64,000 nt of DNA, taken from the NCBI RefSeq assembly GCF_015350795.1, contig NZ_JADKSH010000001.1, positions 744,461 through 808,460 of the forward strand, given 5' to 3'. The notes beneath the pieces were generated by a model. The model was not told the DNA's origin. It did not search any database and was given only the letters and a program-made list of their open reading frames with translations. The translations under genes were made by a program, and so were the position numbers. This DNA is from Microbacterium sp. VKM Ac-2870. Its GTDB lineage: Bacteria; Actinomycetota; Actinomycetes; Actinomycetales; Microbacteriaceae. How positions within the stretch are numbered: position 1 is the first letter of the stretch; every line of letters starts with the position of its first letter. This document shows, in pieces, positions 27,181 to 35,195 of this stretch.

Positions 27181-28035
27181 ATGTCACAACACCCACACAC
27201 GCACCGGGCAGGGTTCGAGGACTCAGAGAAACTCCGTACCCTGCTCCACAGGCTCCACGATGCCGGCGCCCATGCCTGGCGGACGGATGCGGACGCGGCG
27301 GCGCTGATGCGTCACGCCGCGATCAAGTACGCAGCGCTCGCCCGCAAGCACGGACTGGACCCGTGGGAAGCCGCCGCTGCGGCGTTCGAGGCGATGCGCA
27401 CCCCGGCAGTGCGGCGGGCAGATGACCCCTGGGCGGTCATCACCCGAGCCGTGCAGGTCACCTGCATCGCGGAGGATCGCGCCAACGGACTGCTCTGCTC
27501 AGTGCATCAGGCCAGGCGTCCCCGGTATTCGAGCTTCCATGACGCTGAACGGTTCTCCGACCGAGAAAACCCGCTCAGCGACTACCACCCCGCCTTCCGC
27601 GTCGACCCCTTCGAACACGACGAGGACGACGAGCTCGTGGCCGACAGCGACAGATCGACGGGCGTGGGATCGGCGGTCGAGGACACGATCGCGATGTTCT
27701 GCCTCCTCGGCTGGGAACCCGAACTCGCCCGGGCAGGGATCGAGTACGTCTGTGCAAGGTTGACGGAGTCGACGTCTCGGGCGGGAGCGTATGAGTCGTT
27801 GCGGCGGGACCAGCACGTCCGTGCCCTCCTCGACCTGCCCGCACCGTCCTGGTATCGGCTGCTGCGGATCGTGCTCGGCTCCCAGGACACCGCGCACATC
27901 GGCACGAACGCTGGCCGTGGGGTGCTCCTGCGGCTACTGATCGGCGAACCACTACAGGTCTTGCTCGCCGATGAGGACCTCGTGCTGGCCGTCTGTCTCG
28001 CCGCGCCCGGGGTGTTGCGGAGGCGATCAGAGTGA
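27181..28035 (+). CDS. Conserved hypothetical element protein upstream of ParB
   Basis: 284 residues, soluble and mostly helical. I recognise no domain. The segment DAAALMRHAAIKYAALARKH and the acidic stretch HDEDDELVADSD are notable. The ATG at 27181 is chosen because GGAGGTG lies 8 bp upstream; an earlier start at 27106 is possible. Its stop overlaps the GTG of the ParB-like gene. It may work with ParB in maintenance or transfer control. Confidence 0.75.
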   Translation: MSQHPHTHRAGFEDSEKLRTLLHRLHDAGAHAWRTDADAAALMRHAAIKYAALARKHGLDPWEAAAAAFEAMRTPAVRRADDPWAVITRAVQVTCIAEDRANGLLCSVHQARRPRYSSFHDAERFSDRENPLSDYHPAFRVDPFEHDEDDELVADSDRSTGVGSAVEDTIAMFCLLGWEPELARAGIEYVCARLTESTSRAGAYESLRRDQHVRALLDLPAPSWYRLLRIVLGSQDTAHIGTNAGRGVLLRLLIGEPLQVLLADEDLVLAVCLAAPGVLRRRSE

Positions 28036-29102
28036 GCGTCCCTGGGCACATAGAGCTGGAACGAGCGGTTGATTCGATCTGGGCTGGCCGTCGGCACCGG
28101 GAGGACTTCGGCGATCTCGATGCGCTTGTGGCTTCGATCGAGCGTGATGGGTTGTTGCAGCCGATCACGATCACCCCGGACGGGATGCTGATCTGCGGCG
28201 CCCGACGCCTCGCCGCAATCCGAAGGCTCGGGTGGAAGACCGTCAACGTGTGGGTGCGGTCCGGGATCTCGACCACCCTCGGGCGGCTCCTCGCCGAACA
28301 AGACGACAACCTCCTCCACAAGCCCCTCACCCGCACCGAGGAAGCAACCCTCTACGCCGAACTGAAGGCGCTGATGGCTGAGGATGCCGCGGGCCGTCAG
28401 GAAGCGTCACGGTTCACCTCGAAGGATGAAAACCCCAGGTCACACGGTGCCGCCACCGTGGCGGCACCGTCGTCCGGTGACACCAGGAAGCAGGCCGCGC
28501 TCATCGTGAGCGGCCGGAACTCCTACACCTCACTCGAGCGCATCAACGAACTCCAGAAGATCGTCGCCGACCACTCTCAACCCGCCGACGCGAGAGTCCG
28601 TGCACAAGTCGAACTCGATGGCATTGACGAGGGCGGGTCGATAACCGGTGCTCAGCAACGCATCCATGCTGCCCAGGCTCTTGCTGAGCTCGACGCGCTC
28701 GCCAACGACACCGCACAGCCCGCCGGCATCCGAGAGACCGCCGCCTCTGGTGCGGCACGACTTCACGAGCTGGAAGACACTGCACGGGCGGCGGACTTGG
28801 AACGACTCGCACAGATGGCGCTAGAGCGCGCGAAGGCGGCAACGAAGAAACGCCCCGCCCAACGCGCCAACGCGACCCGACTTCGGGCGGTCGAGGACGA
28901 ACCGCGTGCTCTGCTGCCGGTGCGATCGTTCGTCTACCTCTGGGACGAACTCGCCGACTGGACTAACCGGTACGACCCGGCCGTGATCGGCGCCACACTG
29001 ACGCCGGAGCAGTGGGAACGGTTCGAAGGGACACTCGCCGCGACGAACACGTTCGCCGACGCTGCTCGCGCTGCCCGTGTGCAGCGAAGCGAAAGCGCCT
29101 GA
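28032..29102 (+). CDS. ParB-like nuclease-domain protein
   Basis: 356 residues, GTG start. The ParB N-terminal domain (about 5-100) shows DLDALVASIERDGLLQPITI and the phosphate-binding motif ICGARRLAAIRRLG (the GxRR motif). The remainder is helical with a repetitive Ala-rich region (DARVRAQVELDGI and similar). Partition or transfer initiation are the usual roles. No partner ParA lies in the element; the ParA at 59985 belongs to the chromosomal scp operon. A 27-bp palindrome lies inside the gene at 28444-28470. Confidence 0.88.
   Translation: MSVPGHIELERAVDSIWAGRRHREDFGDLDALVASIERDGLLQPITITPDGMLICGARRLAAIRRLGWKTVNVWVRSGISTTLGRLLAEQDDNLLHKPLTRTEEATLYAELKALMAEDAAGRQEASRFTSKDENPRSHGAATVAAPSSGDTRKQAALIVSGRNSYTSLERINELQKIVADHSQPADARVRAQVELDGIDEGGSITGAQQRIHAAQALAELDALANDTAQPAGIRETAASGAARLHELEDTARAADLERLAQMALERAKAATKKRPAQRANATRLRAVEDEPRALLPVRSFVYLWDELADWTNRYDPAVIGATLTPEQWERFEGTLAATNTFADAARAARVQRSESA
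28444..28470. repeat. 27-bp palindrome inside the parB-like gene
   Basis: ACGGTGCCGCCA, a 3-base loop (CCG), then TGGCGGCACCGT: two perfect 12-base arms. It lies in the linker after the ParB fold. It could be a protein-binding site such as a parS-like or nick-region element, or a coincidence of GC-rich coding. Confidence 0.6.
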
Positions 29103-29136
29103 GTGCTTCGTGTTCCTCCGCTGCTGGGGTGGGGTG

Positions 29137-29144
29137 TGTACCTG
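29137..29144 (+). promoter_or_regulatory. TGTACCTG motif before the VirB8-like unit
   Basis: Variant of the GGTGCACCTG motif found 42-60 bp before four transfer transcription units. Here it is 42 bp upstream of the ATG at 29179, in the 76-bp gap after parB. Confidence 0.4.
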
Positions 29145-29178
29145 CCTGGTGACCTGACCTAGTCGGAAGGAACCCAGG

Positions 29179-29868
29179 ATGGACCCCACGGATCGCCGCC
29201 GCCGCGCCGCACTGATCGCTGCCATCGCTGGTGGACTCGTGCTGCTGATCCTCGTCGGCGTCGGCATCTTTGGCCTCCTCCGCGGACCCGACACCTCCGC
29301 CCCATCTCCGTCAACGACGACGACCACACCAACTCCCGCCATTACGGGCGGTATAGGCCCGCGCCCGATCGTGGCCCTTGACGAGCCGAAAGAGTCCGCC
29401 GCCGCCGTAGCTGATGCGACCTTCACGTGGGACACGACCAGCGGATACAGCCCATCAGACTACGCACAAGAACTCGCGGATGTCACAGCGAGCATCGAAG
29501 CGGACGCCGCCGCGACCGACGTGCGCGCGTACCTCCCCACCCCGGCCGCGTGGGCGCAGCTCCGCACGCACCAGACGCGGCAGTGGCTCACCATCGACAC
29601 CATCAGCATTCCCGACGCGTGGGGGACCGCCGTGGCGCAGGCCGCACCCGGTCAAATCCCGGACGGTGCTGTCGCCTACACGATCACGGGTACCCGGCAT
29701 CGCGACGGCATTTGGAACACCGAACCTGTCACCACTGCGCATCCCGTCGCGTTCACGGTGTTCCTCACCTGCGCGGCAGAGCGCTCGGCAGTTCCACCTC
29801 CAGGAACTGGGATCACAGAGACCTGCCAGTTGCTGCGGCTCTCACAACTCGACAACCCCCTGCGGTGA
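29179..29868 (+). CDS. VirB8/TcpC-like transfer protein (single membrane anchor)
   Basis: 229 residues: a short basic N-terminus, one membrane helix (AALIAAIAGGLVLLILVGVG), a Thr/Pro-rich linker and an extracellular domain. Topology and position, at the start of the secretion operon and just before the M23 hydrolase, match VirB8-like proteins. Sequence similarity is weak, so the name is an inference from context. The last part (TGTRHRDGIWNTEPVTTAHPVAF) could be an NTF2-like fold. Confidence 0.65.
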   Translation: MDPTDRRRRAALIAAIAGGLVLLILVGVGIFGLLRGPDTSAPSPSTTTTTPTPAITGGIGPRPIVALDEPKESAAAVADATFTWDTTSGYSPSDYAQELADVTASIEADAAATDVRAYLPTPAAWAQLRTHQTRQWLTIDTISIPDAWGTAVAQAAPGQIPDGAVAYTITGTRHRDGIWNTEPVTTAHPVAFTVFLTCAAERSAVPPPGTGITETCQLLRLSQLDNPLR

Positions 29869-29874
29869 TCCTCG

Positions 29875-31047
29875 ATGCTCCGAAAAATCATCGCCATCCT
29901 CGCCCTCGCCGGAGTATTCCTCGGCCCCACCGTTGCCGTCCTGTCCGTCGCAGTGCTCGCCAATCCCGCCGTCGCAGCGTGCGCGCCAGGGTCGCTGATC
30001 GTCAGCCTGATCCCCGACTCACTCACCGCGACGACAAAGACCGGTGAGACGATCACGCTGAACCGCCAGCAACTCACCCACGCGGCAACGATCATCACGG
30101 TCGGCGGGCAGACCGATGGCATCGGCCGGCCGGGCGTGACCATCGCCCTCATGGCTGCCCTCACCGAATCCACCCTGCGGATGCTCGCGAATGCCGGCAC
30201 CTACCCCGAGTCCGGTGACTACCCGAATGACGGCAACGGCTCCGATCACGATTCTCTGGGCCTGTTCCAGATGCGCCCGCAATCCGGATGGGGCACTGTC
30301 GCCGAGTTGATGGACCCGAACTATCAGGCGCGTGCGTTCTACGGCGGACCCACCGGCCCCAACTACCCGTCACCACGGGGCTTGCTCGATATCCCCGGAT
30401 GGCAGCAACTCGACCCCGGCGAAGCAGCGCAAGCCGTCGAAGTCAGTGCGTACCCGGACAGGTACCAGAACTACCAGCCCGTCGCCGAGACGATCCTCGC
30501 CGCCCTCACCCGCCCCGCACCCACCACCGGCGGGAGCAACGAAGGTGTGGTGGTGCCGGAGACAACGCGGGTCGTGTTCCCGCTCCCGGCGGAGTCGTGG
30601 GTGCGGACGGACTCGTTCGGGTGGCGCACCGACCCGGTCACGTTCGAGCGAGCGTTCCATTCCGGCAGCGACTACGGTGCCGCAGACGGCACCCCCATCT
30701 ACGCGGTCGCGGACGGCATTGTGGTGCGCGCCGGTTACACCGGCAGTTGGGGCGGGCTCATCATCGTCGAGCACACCGTCGGCGGTGAACGCATCGCCTC
30801 GTATTACGCGCACATGTGGGAGCAGGGCATCCACGTCACCGAAGGGATGACCGTCACCGCCGGGCAGCACATCGGCGACGTCGGCTCCTCCGGCAAATCC
30901 ACCGGCGCGCACCTGCACCTCGAAATCCGTCCAGGAGGGCAAGGGCAAACCGCGATCGACGCCGACCAATGGCTCACCGACCACGGCGCCCAAGGCATCA
31001 CCGGTGCCAGTCCGCAGGCGACCTGCACGCTCGGAGGTCGAGCCTGA
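29875..31047 (+). CDS. Secreted bifunctional cell-wall hydrolase (lysozyme-like plus M23 peptidase)
   Basis: 390 residues with an N-terminal signal segment. A lysozyme-like region (about 70-220) with TESTLRML and SLGLFQMRPQSGWG is followed by an M23 endopeptidase domain (about 240-360) whose zinc ligands are HSGSDYG and HLHLE. Such enzymes open the peptidoglycan for the conjugation channel. It starts 6 bp after the VirB8-like gene and its stop overlaps the pilin-like gene by one base. Confidence 0.93.
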   Translation: MLRKIIAILALAGVFLGPTVAVLSVAVLANPAVAACAPGSLIVSLIPDSLTATTKTGETITLNRQQLTHAATIITVGGQTDGIGRPGVTIALMAALTESTLRMLANAGTYPESGDYPNDGNGSDHDSLGLFQMRPQSGWGTVAELMDPNYQARAFYGGPTGPNYPSPRGLLDIPGWQQLDPGEAAQAVEVSAYPDRYQNYQPVAETILAALTRPAPTTGGSNEGVVVPETTRVVFPLPAESWVRTDSFGWRTDPVTFERAFHSGSDYGAADGTPIYAVADGIVVRAGYTGSWGGLIIVEHTVGGERIASYYAHMWEQGIHVTEGMTVTAGQHIGDVGSSGKSTGAHLHLEIRPGGQGQTAIDADQWLTDHGAQGITGASPQATCTLGGRA

Positions 31048-31313
31048 TGGACGTGTTCCCCGACTTTGGTTCTGTCGGCGGCAGCAGCGACCTCCGTGCG
31101 GTCGTCGGTGCTTTGTTGATGTTCGTGCTCATCATCGCCGTGCTCATGCTGGTCGTCTCCGCGATTGCCTGGGCCATCGCCTCCAGCACCGGGAACGCCC
31201 ACGCCGCGACCAAAGCTCGCGCCGGCGCCTGGGTCGCTGTCGGTGCCGCCGCCCTCGCGGGGGCTGGCATCGCCTGGATCAACTTCCTCCTCAGTATCGG
31301 CGAGCAGTCATAG
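31047..31313 (+). CDS. Small two-helix membrane protein, pilin/VirB2-like (DUF6112-like)
   Basis: 88 residues with two hydrophobic helices (LLMFVLIIAVLMLVVSAIAW and a second near the C-terminus) separated by a short polar loop. It is clearly paralogous to the protein at 33558-33827: same size, same layout, and a shared ending of INFxxxxG type. Size and placement fit VirB2/TrbC-type subunits. The two copies are now separated by a regulator and monooxygenase cargo pair. Confidence 0.8.
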   Translation: MDVFPDFGSVGGSSDLRAVVGALLMFVLIIAVLMLVVSAIAWAIASSTGNAHAATKARAGAWVAVGAAALAGAGIAWINFLLSIGEQS

Positions 31314-31330
31314 ATACGTGTTTTCGTCCG

Positions 31331-31933
31331 TCAGCAGTGCGTGGCATCGCTCTGCGGGAGACCGGAAAGATAGGCGCACACAATTGCTTCAATGTTGAGC
31401 CTTTCGTCTTTCACTACCTCTTGCATGAGCAAGCTGTCCATCAAGGCGACCAGGTCGGCGGCGTAGGTTGCGGGTCCGTCGACCCCAACCTTGCGGAGAA
31501 GATTGGCTGCGGCAGCGATGAGTCTCGGGCGTAGGGGTGGATTGCCTGCCAGGGTCGCGAGAGTGTCTGGATCGGTCCGGTACTCGATGTGTAGTGCGAT
31601 CCGGGCGAGGTGATCATCGGAGCGCGTCATCATCGCGTCCATCCATCGCGCAATCATCATCGCGGCTTCGGGTACGGCGATCTTATCGGGGAGCGCGGCT
31701 CCGCTCATGTCGGTTGTGGTTCGGGTAGCGAGTCGTTCGACGACGAGGGTTATCAGATCTCTGCGGGTTCTGGCGTAGTACGAGGTTGACCCAGTGGGCA
31801 AGCCTAGTTCGGCATCGATGGCGCGATGTGTTAACGCGCGCACTCCGCCCGTGGCAATCACGCGGACACCGGCAGCCGCAATGTTTGCGCGTCGATCAGC
31901 TCGCATTGGACGATTCGTCATAGCTACAATCAT
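31331..31933 (-). CDS. TetR-family regulator (cargo)
   Basis: 200 residues. The N-terminal helix-turn-helix region includes IAAAGVRVIATGGVRALTHR and then LGLPTGSTSYYARTRRDLI. The start is 31933 or, skipping four residues, 31921. The open frame extends further upstream across the divergent monooxygenase gene, which is not credible. It is divergent from the monooxygenase, with a CTCTAC-TTTT-GTAGAG palindrome 7 bp upstream of its start, so it most likely represses that enzyme. Confidence 0.85.
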   Translation of the reverse strand: MIVAMTNRPMRADRRANIAAAGVRVIATGGVRALTHRAIDAELGLPTGSTSYYARTRRDLITLVVERLATRTTTDMSGAALPDKIAVPEAAMMIARWMDAMMTRSDDHLARIALHIEYRTDPDTLATLAGNPPLRPRLIAAAANLLRKVGVDGPATYAADLVALMDSLLMQEVVKDERLNIEAIVCAYLSGLPQSDATHC

Positions 31934-31939
31934 AAGAAA

Positions 31940-31955
31940 CTCTACTTTTGTAGAG
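31940..31955. promoter_or_regulatory. Inverted repeat between tetR and monooxygenase, probable operator
   Basis: CTCTAC-TTTT-GTAGAG with perfect 6-base arms, within the 35-bp gap between the two divergent start codons. It abuts the ribosome-binding site of the monooxygenase gene. Confidence 0.65.
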
Positions 31956-31968
31956 GAGAGGGCTTGTG

Positions 31969-33096
31969 ATGCGGGTAGCAGTGGTAGGTGCGGGTATCGG
32001 TGGGCTTGCTGTCGCTGTGGGGTTGCAGCACAGTGGTCACGATGTGGCGGTCTTTGAACGCCGAACCCGGCCGAATGCCGTCGGCTCAGGCTTGACACTG
32101 TTCGAGAATACGTTCGCGGCACTCGAGGTTCTCGGTCTCGCCAATGCGGTTCGCGACATTTCGAGCGGTCAGATCGCGTCGATGCGAACGGGGCAGCGGC
32201 GACCTTCGGGCGCATGGTTGATGACCGTGCCACCCGGTGCGGTTGCATCGCTCCGTAGTGTCCACAGAATGGATCTTCATCGCGCACTCACCGATCAGCT
32301 CAGGGCCGGGTCCTTGCGAACAGGGATTGATGCGCACGCTTCAGCCGACGGTGCACCTGAGGTCACGATTGACAACCGCAAAGAGTTCTTTGACCTTGTC
32401 GTGGTTGCCGATGGCATCCGCAGTGATAATCGTGTGCGTCTCGGCCTGGATACCGGCGTACTATACGCGGGGTACACCACGTGGCGGGGTGTGACGACCG
32501 GGCCTGTCGATCTTCAAGGCGAGGCTGGGGAAACGTGGGGGCGCGGCAAGCTATTCGGAATCGTGCCACTGCCCGATCATCGGATCTACTGGTTCGGAAC
32601 TCTGAACACACCCGAGGCGACGGCGTTCACTGATGAGTACGAGACTGCAAAGAAAACTTACGTCGACTGGCACTCCCCCGTCCAGGAGTGCATCGCGGCG
32701 ACACCGCCAGCAGAGGTCATCCGGCACGACATCTACGATCTCGCTCGCCCGCTACCCTCCTTCACCCGCGGACGCACCGTATTGCTCGGCGATGCCGCAC
32801 ACGCCATGACCCCCAATCTCGGCCAGGGGGCCGGGCAAGCAATCGAAGACGCCGCAATCCTCACCCGGCTGCTGCGAGGGGTCAGTGCCCGGGACGTTCT
32901 GGCTGCACTCTCCCGATACAACGCCCTCCGCATGAAGCGGACGCAGACAATCTCGCGGCGTTCCCGAGCGACCGGACGGATAGCACAAGCCTCACGCCCG
33001 CTCACCGTCGCACTCCGCGACACAGCCCTACGACTCACTCCCGGAACCGTGATGGGCGCGGTGAGCCGCAGCATACAAAGGTGGGACGTTCAGTAA
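31969..33096 (+). CDS. FAD-dependent monooxygenase (class A flavoprotein hydroxylase)
   Basis: 375 residues. The three FAD motifs are present: VVGAGIGGLAVAVGLQHSG at 5-23, the DG motif LVVVADGIRSDNRVR near 145-160, and the GD motif VLLGDAAHAMTPNLGQGAG near 270-290. The length fits single-component hydroxylases such as TetX, zeaxanthin epoxidase-like and urate hydroxylase-like enzymes. Its divergent TetR regulator suggests an inducible role, possibly detoxification of a small aromatic or antibiotic. The substrate is unknown. A GTG at 31966 is an alternative start. Confidence 0.88.
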   Translation: MRVAVVGAGIGGLAVAVGLQHSGHDVAVFERRTRPNAVGSGLTLFENTFAALEVLGLANAVRDISSGQIASMRTGQRRPSGAWLMTVPPGAVASLRSVHRMDLHRALTDQLRAGSLRTGIDAHASADGAPEVTIDNRKEFFDLVVVADGIRSDNRVRLGLDTGVLYAGYTTWRGVTTGPVDLQGEAGETWGRGKLFGIVPLPDHRIYWFGTLNTPEATAFTDEYETAKKTYVDWHSPVQECIAATPPAEVIRHDIYDLARPLPSFTRGRTVLLGDAAHAMTPNLGQGAGQAIEDAAILTRLLRGVSARDVLAALSRYNALRMKRTQTISRRSRATGRIAQASRPLTVALRDTALRLTPGTVMGAVSRSIQRWDVQ

Positions 33097-33557
33097 CAGA
33101 CAGCCCGACACCTGCCACCGCAAGGCCACCGCGTGCTGTGCGGTCCGAAACGGATGCGACGTCGACGGAGAAGTCGGCGCGCCAATCCTATTGACGCTGC
33201 CGCTCTCCCCGGAGTCTGCGTCACCTGGATTGATCTTCGCCTCCGCTCCAGGGAACAACGTGCCGGTGAGACACATTCGCGGCTGCATCACGTCCATTGT
33301 TGGGAAAATTATCGAACCAAGTGCTGAACTCTTCGGGTAGATGACGTTCCCTTCGTGACCGGTCGGTGAGACACCTGTCGCGCTGACCCCGCTAGTGAAA
33401 CTCTCCCGTGGTGCCCAGATTCGGCCGGTCTTTCTCCCGCACTTCAGGAGTGTCAGCACGGCGACCTTCGGTAAGTCTGAAGTCGAGGGGACCCCCAGGT
33501 GCACCTGTCCGGCAAGTCGGCCATTCCCCCGGCTTGTCAGCAGAAGGAGCATCCCTC
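33097..33557. other. Gap between monooxygenase and second pilin-like gene
   Basis: 460 bp without a recognisable gene. It holds the right junction of the inserted regulator/monooxygenase cargo and, at its end, the presumed promoter of the next transfer unit, with an AGGTGCACCT palindrome at 33498-33507. No tRNA or IS end was seen. Confidence 0.5.
33500..33507 (+). promoter_or_regulatory. TGCACCTG motif before the pilin/VirB6 unit
   Basis: Part of AGGTGCACCTGTCC, 58 bp upstream of the GTG at 33558. It is the most complete copy of the shared motif and is itself palindromic (AGGTGCACCT). Confidence 0.45.
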
Positions 33558-33827
33558 GTGATCGACATCGACCCGAACGGTACCGGGCTTCCCGGTATCG
33601 AGCAGTTGCGCATCATCGTCGGCGCAGTCATGACCGTCGGCCTCATCCTCTCCGTCCTCGCCCTGATCATCTCAGCGATCGTGTGGGGGTTCGGCGCAAA
33701 CTCCTCCAACCCCCACCTCGCCTCCCGCGGAAAGGTCGGAGTGCTCGTCTCCTGCGGGGCCGCGATCATCTGCGGTGCGTCGGTGACGCTCATCAACTTC
33801 TTCTGGGGCGTCGGCCAAGCCGTCTAA
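33558..33827 (+). CDS. Small two-helix membrane protein, pilin/VirB2-like (DUF6112-like), second copy
   Basis: 89 residues, GTG start with AGAAGGAG upstream. Two hydrophobic helices: VGAVMTVGLILSVLALIISA and GVLVSCGAAIICGASVTLIN. It is paralogous to 31047-31313. It is followed 30 bp later by the VirB6-like gene. In related actinobacterial elements this type of protein (DUF6112, family name from memory) precedes the VirB6-like gene. Confidence 0.82.
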   Translation: MIDIDPNGTGLPGIEQLRIIVGAVMTVGLILSVLALIISAIVWGFGANSSNPHLASRGKVGVLVSCGAAIICGASVTLINFFWGVGQAV

Positions 33828-33857
33828 CCGACCAAATCGCGAAGGAAGGAGTGAGCG

Positions 33858-35192
33858 ATGAGTGTGTGTGATGTGCCGGTGATCTCGGCCGTGTGCGACA
33901 CGGTCGGGCAGGGGGCTGCGACGTTGATCGCGGCCCCGTTCGACTGGCTCGCCCAAGCCATGGGCGGTGCCGCCGCCTGGCTGTTCGAAGCCGTCTGGGC
34001 GGTGTTCGACACCACCACCCTCGTCGACCTCACCGATCCCGGCTACATCGGTGTCTACAACATCCTCTTCGGTGTCGCGGTGTTCGTGGTGCTGATCTTC
34101 TTCTGCCTGCAACTGATCACCGGCCTCATCCACCGTGACCCCACCGCTCTCACCCGCGCCGCCCTCGGCGCCGCGAAAAGCATCCTCGGATCATTCGTCG
34201 CCATCGGCCTCACTGGGCTGCTGTTGGAGATCACCGACCAGTTAACGCTCGGGATCGTACAAGCCTCAGGGAACACGATGGAGTCCATCGGCGACCGCAT
34301 CACCCTTCTCGCCGGCGGATTCGCCACTCTCGACATCACCGCCCCCGGAGTTGGGGCGATCGTGACAATCTTCCTCGCCGGCCTTGCCATCAGCGCAGCG
34401 GCGATCGTGTGGTTCTCGCTTCTGATCCGCAAAGCCCTGCTGCTGGTCGCGATCGTGTTCGCCCCGATCGCCCTGGCCGGGTTCTCGTGGGATGCGACGA
34501 AGGGGTGGTTTGCGAAGTGGGCGACATTCGTGATCGCCCTGATCCTCTCCAAGCTCGTCCTCGTCGTGATCTTCCTCGTCGCCATCACCCAAGTCTCAGC
34601 CCCCATCGAAGCCGATCTTGCGTCGATCAGTGACCCGATCGCTGGGGTGGTGCTGATGTTCATTGCCGCTTTCGCGCCCTACATGACATACAAGTTCTTG
34701 TCGTTTGTCGGCTTCGACATGTACCACGCCATGTCTACCGAGCAAGAAGCGAAATCAGCGCTTAACCGGCCCGTCCCGGTCCCATCGGCGCCGAAGACTG
34801 ATGGGGCGAAGAAGGTACTCGACGGTGGCGGTGAACCTCCCGCACCTGGCGGGGCCGGAACACCTCCGCCTCCCAGCGGCACCACACCGCCACCGGCGAG
34901 CGCTGCGCCTGCGGCGAGTGCTACCACGGGTGGAACGGCGGGGGCAAGCGCGGGCGTTGCTGCGGCCGGTCCTGTCGCGGCTGCGGTGATCGCTGCGAAG
35001 GTCGCCGGAGCCGCAGTAACCGCGGGACCGAAGCTCGGCGGCGCAGTCGCCGATGCCACGGAAGAACATGCTGCCGGGGCTGAACAGGCCGCACAACCGG
35101 CACCACCGCCACCGAACTCGGCCCCGACCGCACAACCCCGGCCCGCACCATCACCTGCGCCGCCGACCGAACCTGCGAGTGGAAAGGAGTAG
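33858..35192 (+). CDS. VirB6/TrbL-like polytopic conjugation protein
   Basis: 444 residues. An N-terminal amphipathic region is followed by about six membrane helices between 65 and 290 (NILFGVAVFVVLIFFCLQLI, KALLLVAIVFAPIALAGFSW, ATFVIALILSKLVLVVIFLV and others). The last 140 residues are Pro/Ala-rich and probably disordered in the cytoplasm. It is a core channel component of a type IV secretion system. It ends 3 bp before the SCO6880 gene. Confidence 0.88.
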   Translation: MSVCDVPVISAVCDTVGQGAATLIAAPFDWLAQAMGGAAAWLFEAVWAVFDTTTLVDLTDPGYIGVYNILFGVAVFVVLIFFCLQLITGLIHRDPTALTRAALGAAKSILGSFVAIGLTGLLLEITDQLTLGIVQASGNTMESIGDRITLLAGGFATLDITAPGVGAIVTIFLAGLAISAAAIVWFSLLIRKALLLVAIVFAPIALAGFSWDATKGWFAKWATFVIALILSKLVLVVIFLVAITQVSAPIEADLASISDPIAGVVLMFIAAFAPYMTYKFLSFVGFDMYHAMSTEQEAKSALNRPVPVPSAPKTDGAKKVLDGGGEPPAPGGAGTPPPPSGTTPPPASAAPAASATTGGTAGASAGVAAAGPVAAAVIAAKVAGAAVTAGPKLGGAVADATEEHAAGAEQAAQPAPPPPNSAPTAQPRPAPSPAPPTEPASGKE

Positions 35193-35195
35193 CCG

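Noticed and set aside
26882..27307. 141-residue rightward frame between the DUF2637 and ParB genes
   Set aside because: It overlaps two better-supported genes that have ribosome-binding sites, and its composition is that of a shadow frame.
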